Positions 59,157 to 64,000 of a stretch of 64,000 nucleotides of DNA are shown piece after piece. The stretch lies in contig CAJNOI010000144.1 in NCBI GenBank assembly GCA_905250115.1, positions 168,807 through 232,806 of the forward strand, read 5' to 3'. The position numbers and the translations under genes were made by a program. The stretch's first letter is position 1. Every line of letters starts with the position of its first letter. The DNA comes from Adineta steineri (Eukaryota > Rotifera > Eurotatoria > Adinetida > Adinetidae). The notes under the pieces were generated by a model. That model was given only the letters and a program-made list of their open reading frames with translations. It did not search any database and had not been told where the DNA came from.

Positions 59157-60023
59157 TTTGATTTTGATTTTATTCACTAAAACAAAAGATGTGATGAATA
59201 TATGTCTGATAACATCAAAAAAAGAAAGAAAGAAAAAGAAAATAAAACTATTATTGGTATTAACTTGATGTAGATGTTGATCATAAAAGAACAGAATAAA
59301 TACCTATGCTTTTATTTTATTCTGAATACAAAACTTTCTTGATTCTATATTAAATACTTCAGATTTTATTTTATAAATAGTGAAAGGAAAGATAATACAA
59401 GAAGGATATTTATGTACAATTCTTGATTAATTTTCAGTTGAAATTAAGCTGGTAATTTGGTCAACGTCAATACATTTTGAGAGAGTGGATGTATACGACT
59501 CACACCCACCCCAGAGGTGTAAATGCCTGTAAGGAAGTCTCAAATCAATGGCAATTGTTGAGTAATGAATTCAGCATACTGTATGATTACACATTTACGA
59601 AGATTTAGTGTAGGAAGCAACTGCATGAAATAAAAACTCGAATTATTTGAAATAATTATCATCTTTTTTCGAAAACTTATTTGTTGGTTTTTATGTACAG
59701 AAGTACAAGAATGCAAATACAATTTGTGCTGTCATTTGCCAATTGAATTCTTGTAAGCTTATGAGTGGGTGTGGGTGTGAAGAGTGAGAGTATGGGTACA
59801 AGAATAAGAGAGAAGACATCACACCCACACCCATCTATTACCGAAAGTGAATGTGAGTATTTACTAGGTCTCTTATTCACATTTCCATCTTCAAGACGAC
59901 AATTTTTGACTGATAGATATACGCAAATTTTAAAACATATTTTCAATATAAAACAAACTTTTCTCTACTTTATACACATTTTATTTCAATTTCTTTATTA
60001 TACAAATTCGATTTGAAATCTTT
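59157..60023. other. Intergenic with two TGTGGG-type repeats
   Basis: A partial repeat lies at 59477-59513 (GAGAGAGTGGATG, CACACCCACCCCAG) and a good one at 59763-59835. Short frames around them are chance. Confidence 0.5.
59763..59835. repeat. TGTGGG-type hairpin
   Basis: GAGTGGGTGTGGGTGTGAAG on the left and CATCACACCCACACCCATC on the right. Confidence 0.7.
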
Positions 60024-60823
60024 TTATATATATACAGTGACGAGTCTCGAATCATAAGTAGGTGATGAAATATTTCTTTTCAGATAACATATTGAAGTAG
60101 TTCCACCTCCCGTAGGTAAAACCCATGCATATGCAACACAACTACTGTTGCTTTGACACCACCGACAACAATCTGAGTAATTAAGAGTACTTGAAATATC
60201 CATATCATTACCATACAAATCATATCCAATAAGAACGGTCATATTACCACATGCATAAGAACTCGGATTTAATGCTAGAAATATATGTATAGTCGTAAGG
60301 GATAGAAAAAAAGGCAAATTATACTTACATATATCATAATCAATAGACATCGTTTCAGTATTTGATAAGGATGATGGCAATGCTATTGAAAAAAATGAGA
60401 AAAAATATCCACGTTGAAAATTAGAATATGATTTGGAGTGGTTTATTTTATTTATGACTTACTTGTAGTTGTCTCTGTTGATATATCATTCATTAATGCA
60501 ATTATAGTTGGTGGTATCTCGAAAAAATAAAAATCGCTTGTTGAATTCCATTCAATAGAATAATTTGCTGAATAATTCGAATAGAATTGACATGAATATA
60601 TGTTTAGCAGACAATTCATTGCAACGAAATTAGGTGTTGTTGAACTAATTCCATAACATAAACATTCTTCACAACTATTTGTGTAAGACAATAAAATTGG
60701 TGGATTACTCAATGAAGGCAATGGAATGTATATTCGAGAAGATAATTTTCTAATTATAATACTCGAATTGAAAAGAAAGATATTATGAACAACGACAAGC
60801 AAGATCAGTCTCAAGCCAAGCAT
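60024..60823 (-). CDS. Secreted PAN/apple-like domain protein
   Basis: Three exons: 60823-60463, 60382-60329, 60274-60024; 221 aa in phase. Signal peptide MLGLRLILLVVVHNIFLF. The first half (about residues 35-110) has a Cys cluster (NSCEECLCYG, NCLLNIYSCQF) and several NxS/T sites. After a short Thr linker, the C-terminal 80 residues read ACGNM..GYDLYGNDM, then DCCRWCQSNSSCVAYAWV and SICYLKR. This Cys spacing matches PAN/apple-type domains, which bind proteins or carbohydrates. Role: secreted lectin-like or adhesion protein (inference). ATG 60823 is chosen over 60841 because it starts the signal peptide cleanly; 60841 is also possible. Confidence 0.75.
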
Positions 60824-62102
60824 GATGAAAAATAAATGCACTTTATACTTTCACCTTTCTTCTCGTATATTTTTTAAATAAATTGCGTAAAACAATATAC
60901 ATCGTTTATAAAAAGACATTTATATATGAAGAGAGTAAAACGTGACAATGCACTTTTATTTTAAATAATGGAATACTTTTTTCTTCTATTTTATCAATTA
61001 TGAATAGCAGAAGTGGATAAAAGCATCCATCAAAATACAAGTTTTTTTTCAAAGTTCAACTGGCAAAAAATGCAGAATATATCGTCAACAATTTTTCGGA
61101 AAAAGAATCTTAGCGAATTAGGTAGTTATCCAATCTTGAGAAGAAATATCTCAGTAGTTTTCAATATAATATACTTCAAAATTCAAAAGTAGATAAAATA
61201 TCAGTTTCGTGTTGAATATTATTTTTACAATCTTGTTATACTAAAGTATTTATTAAGAACGGAGTGTATGAAATAACATTTATATATTACTTTGAATTTA
61301 GAACGAGAATAGATAAAGAAAAAATGAATCCATACGTAATGACTTGGACTGAAATTCAGTTTCGACAATAAACCGAACCGTGCCTATCTAAAAGCATTTT
61401 TTCATTATAGTTATCAACTGATTTTAGTCTTCAACTCATTTGGATTAGATTCATCATCTAACAAAAAACATCAATTATACTCATCTCTGAGATGTACAAT
61501 TAGATGAGAATACTTTTGATAAGTATGTAAGTGAATGCTGGGCTCTTTCTTCTTCTACATTTTCACTCGATCAAAGCACATCTTTGCACTTCAAGTTCAT
61601 GTCTTTCTCATTTGCATTTTTTCTTCAGAAAAATAAAGAGATATTTTTTGCTTTGTACCTTATGACACAATTGATTTGTTTTCAAATCAAGTGAAATTAA
61701 AAAAAAAACTATTTTATTATTTGATTTCTTCTTTCATTTTTTTAATAGAATATGGAAAAGATTAGGATTACATTATTGTTGCTGCAAAAAATAATTATAT
61801 AGAACCTCATTTATTGGATTATCACAATGCTATGATACATTTACTGCTTTAGAAATCTCTACAGTTCTTGTATAATTAACATATGAGATACTAAAAAGGA
61901 ACCTTTAGCTGTCCATTGGCACGTTTTTCGTCTGTCATTATAAAATAGAGATGATTATTAGCCATTTTTCATCGTATATGGATGAGTATGCATAATTTTA
62001 AATATTTCCTCGAAGATTGTGTCGTAGAAAATGAACTATACTATAGACAATGAAACAACAATACTTATCATTCACTCATAATTTATATCGTTGAATCTTA
62101 TC
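60824..62102. other. AT-rich intergenic stretch
   Basis: No feature recognised. Confidence 0.45.
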
Positions 62103-62420
62103 ATGTCTATGTACGCTATTATTCTCATCAGTCTTTCCTCTCTTTATTTGTTTATTATAATTTTCGATAAAACATGACATACAATTCTAATAATATTAAT
62201 TGCCAATTCATATTTAGGTAAACTTATATGAGAATCTGATTTACACTTGTAAATGATCTGAAGCAAAGTCAATATTAAGATCCACTTTGTATCTATTGTG
62301 CATACATCATTGCTGTGTCTGAAGCTTCATTTAATTATCCATTTTTATTACAAGCAATTCATAGATATATTATTATTGTTTCTCTAGCTCATTTATTTTA
62401 TCGAGCAAAAAAAGTATAAG
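62103..62420 (+). pseudogene. Decayed rhodopsin-type GPCR fragment
   Basis: One frame reads ATG, a hydrophobic segment (YAIILISLSSLYLFIIIF), then ILIILIANSYLG, with stops at TGA 62175-62177 and TGA 62229-62231 and others after. About 50 bases later, in another frame, DPLCIYCAYIIAVSEAS and YPFLLQAIHRYIIIVS follow before a stop. That order (IANSYL in TM2, a Cys, then LLQAxxRxxxIV in TM3) is typical of orphan bdelloid receptors. At least three stops and one frame change mark it as dead. No later TM segments were found with certainty. Confidence 0.45.
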
Positions 62421-63734
62421 TTTCAATCAAACATGTATCTTGCCACTTAAGAATAAAACAGTCTCAGCCACACCCTCATTACACTTGTATTTTTCTGGTT
62501 GATAATGATCGAAAATTTTCGTTATTATTAATATTCACCTAATTTATTCTACATTTAGTTCGTTTGTTTGATATTGCATTAAATCTCATGTTCTTTACAT
62601 TATTTTTATACATAAAAAGTATGGTATAAACTAAACACAAGAGAAACAAGATATTGAACAGTATTTACATGTGTTAATTTATTACAAAATCCTTAATATT
62701 TAATTTCAACTATATTTGAACATTAAAATAGAAAAAATATAACTTTAAAAGGAACTTTAGAATAAATTAGGATCTATTCCGAGTGATTTATTAATTTCCA
62801 TAAACTGCATTTATAAAAGATCGTAAAGAATGAAGAAAATTATATCTTTCTCTTACATTTATCGGTTTTATCACTCGTTACAATTATGTCTCGACATGCT
62901 TTCTCTTCTTTCTCCTGTATCTCTTTTTCTTTCCATGCTTCTTTATTTTTTCTTTTTCTCTTTTCTGATATAACTTAAGTAGATATAGAATATTCAAAGT
63001 AGTTATAACTTGTTAACCTAATAAAGAAACAATAAAATATATATTAAAAAAAAATAATTTATTAATTTCCACATTAGAAATTGCTATTCAATGTATTTGT
63101 TTATCAATTTTACAATTATATCGAATTGGATCTTGTAGTTAAAGTTGATAGAATTTTTACTATTTTCGATGTTGAAATATCAATTATAATGGAAATAGAA
63201 TCAAATTCTGATTAATATCAAAAACAAACATTCAATTCTTTGATTGTTTCACATCCTGATCGATCGATGTTGATTAATGATGATTCATCACCTGATTATG
63301 ATTCTGTTAACACATAATTTTTCGTTAAAAATTCAATAAAAAATGTGTAAAAACTTATTTCTACGATTCGAATATTATTCATGAAAAAAAAAGAATTGAG
63401 ATTAGTGACAAAGCATTGTAAAATAGTGATGACTTTCTAATGCATTGATGTGTTTCATGTTACAAAGAAAATATATGTGTAGAAACGAAAAAGAAAAGTA
63501 ATGATAGAAGCCTTTCGAGAAGAGAAAAAAAACAGTTAGATGTTTTCACATGCACATGGTAGTTTCTTATTCTTAAATATTAATTCTAAACTTCTATACT
63601 TGACGAATGTTCTTCATATTAAGTAGATTTCAACGAACAAAATAATTTGAATACATTTATTTAAATTTTCAACCTGATCTAACCGATATATCGACTTTCA
63701 TTGTAGATGTTTAGTTAAAAAACGAAACGATACA
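62421..63734. other. AT-rich intergenic stretch, perhaps more receptor debris
   Basis: A half-copy of the hairpin motif (CAGCCACACCCTCA) lies at about 62464-62478. Short in-frame stretches near 63090-63320 look coding-like but carry many stops. Confidence 0.4.
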
Positions 63735-64000
63735 ATGAATGATATTAGTGTAGAAACACATGAGTCAATCGATGCGGCAAGAATTGCATATTTAAAAGAT
63801 CAAATGGATGTTGAAGATGAAGAATTAATTTATCTTAATCGTATTCTCAAACTTCAATATAAAAGACGAGAATTGATTCTTAATCGTAATACTCCATCAG
63901 TAATTATTGATGATTTTCTTTATCAAAGCGATATAAATGATGCTAGAAATATGAATTTATTGAATAAACTTGGTATTCAACATATTATTAATACATGTAA
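63735..64000 (+). CDS. Dual-specificity phosphatase family protein, 5' end only
   Basis: Starts at ATG 63735 and runs off the window; 88 codons are visible. An acidic, helical N-terminus (residues 1-55, ending RRELILNRN) is followed by PSVIIDDFLYQSDINDAR and LLNKLGIQHIINT. This is the start of a DSPc fold, where I.D.LYLG..xxA and L..xGIxHIxN are the family's first strands. The catalytic HCxxGxxRS lies beyond the window, so activity cannot be judged. The last bases (ACATGTAA) could be a splice donor. Likely dephosphorylates Ser/Thr/Tyr in cytosolic signalling. Confidence 0.75.
   Translation, partial: MNDISVETHESIDAARIAYLKDQMDVEDEELIYLNRILKLQYKRRELILNRNTPSVIIDDFLYQSDINDARNMNLLNKLGIQHIINTC

Noticed and set aside
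1-64000. Reverse transcriptase, integrase, capsid or envelope genes
   Set aside because: No frame shows their motifs. The only mobile DNA seen is short non-autonomous DNA elements.

Overview
The window looks like bdelloid rotifer nuclear DNA. It is AT-rich, and most genes are built from short exons with GT-AG introns of about 50-70 bases. Animal genes (carboxypeptidase A, an ERI1-type exonuclease, UNC-93, rhodopsin-type receptors, a dual-specificity phosphatase) lie among genes of bacterial or fungal style (DKNYY repeats, two GH78 alpha-L-rhamnosidases, a Trk/HKT cation transporter, bacterial-style kelch). Foreign genes mixed with animal genes are a known property of bdelloid genomes, mainly near chromosome ends. 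Short inverted repeats rich in TGTGGG-like units recur along the window. The species call is inference from family content; no rRNA or mitochondrial marker is present.

Layout. 1-1.9 kb (-): membrane-anchored NHL protein with an in-frame stop. 3 kb (-): small Cys-rich protein. 4.3-6.1 kb (+): eight-exon M14 carboxypeptidase. 6.3-7.8 kb (-): unrecognised membrane-anchored protein. 10.7-11.8 kb (+): secreted DKNYY repeat protein. 11.9-12.3 kb: hAT-type MITE. 12.8-16.6 kb (+): three tandem two-TM units of an unrecognised receptor-like family. 17.8-20.1 kb (+): type I membrane protein with a Thr stalk. 22-23 kb (+) and 30.4-31.5 kb (-): two related GPCRs. 24.3-26 kb (+): ERI1-like exonuclease. 26.7-29.9 kb and 53.1-56.4 kb (both -): two GH78 rhamnosidases with the same intron positions, the first frameshifted. 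32.8-36 kb (+): membrane-anchored kelch gene with a nonsense codon. 36.4-40.8 kb (+): a poorly resolved gene ending in 10-residue repeats. 40.8-42.1 and 44-46 kb: a segmental duplication carrying a Tyr/Cys-rich surface protein, with an AT-rich MITE between the copies. 47.1-50 kb (+): Trk transporter with a long-TIR element in intron 1. 52.2 kb (-): partial exon beside a 100-N gap. 57-59.2 kb (-): UNC-93-like MFS protein. 60-60.8 kb (-): secreted PAN/apple-like protein. 62.1-62.4 kb: decayed GPCR. 63.7 kb to the end (+): start of a dual-specificity phosphatase.

There is no operon logic. The clearest shared theme is at the cell surface. The NHL, kelch and Tyr/Cys-rich genes all start with a cytosolic exon ending in phase 2, followed by a TM exon ending in phase 1, and then carry unrelated ectodomains. 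Symmetric phase 1-1 Thr-rich stalk exons also occur in two genes. This looks like a reusable membrane-anchor cassette that displays different, sometimes foreign, repeat domains. Several reading-frame breaks fall in homopolymers and may be assembly errors. I found no retrovirus-like, LTR, LINE or Polinton sequence.
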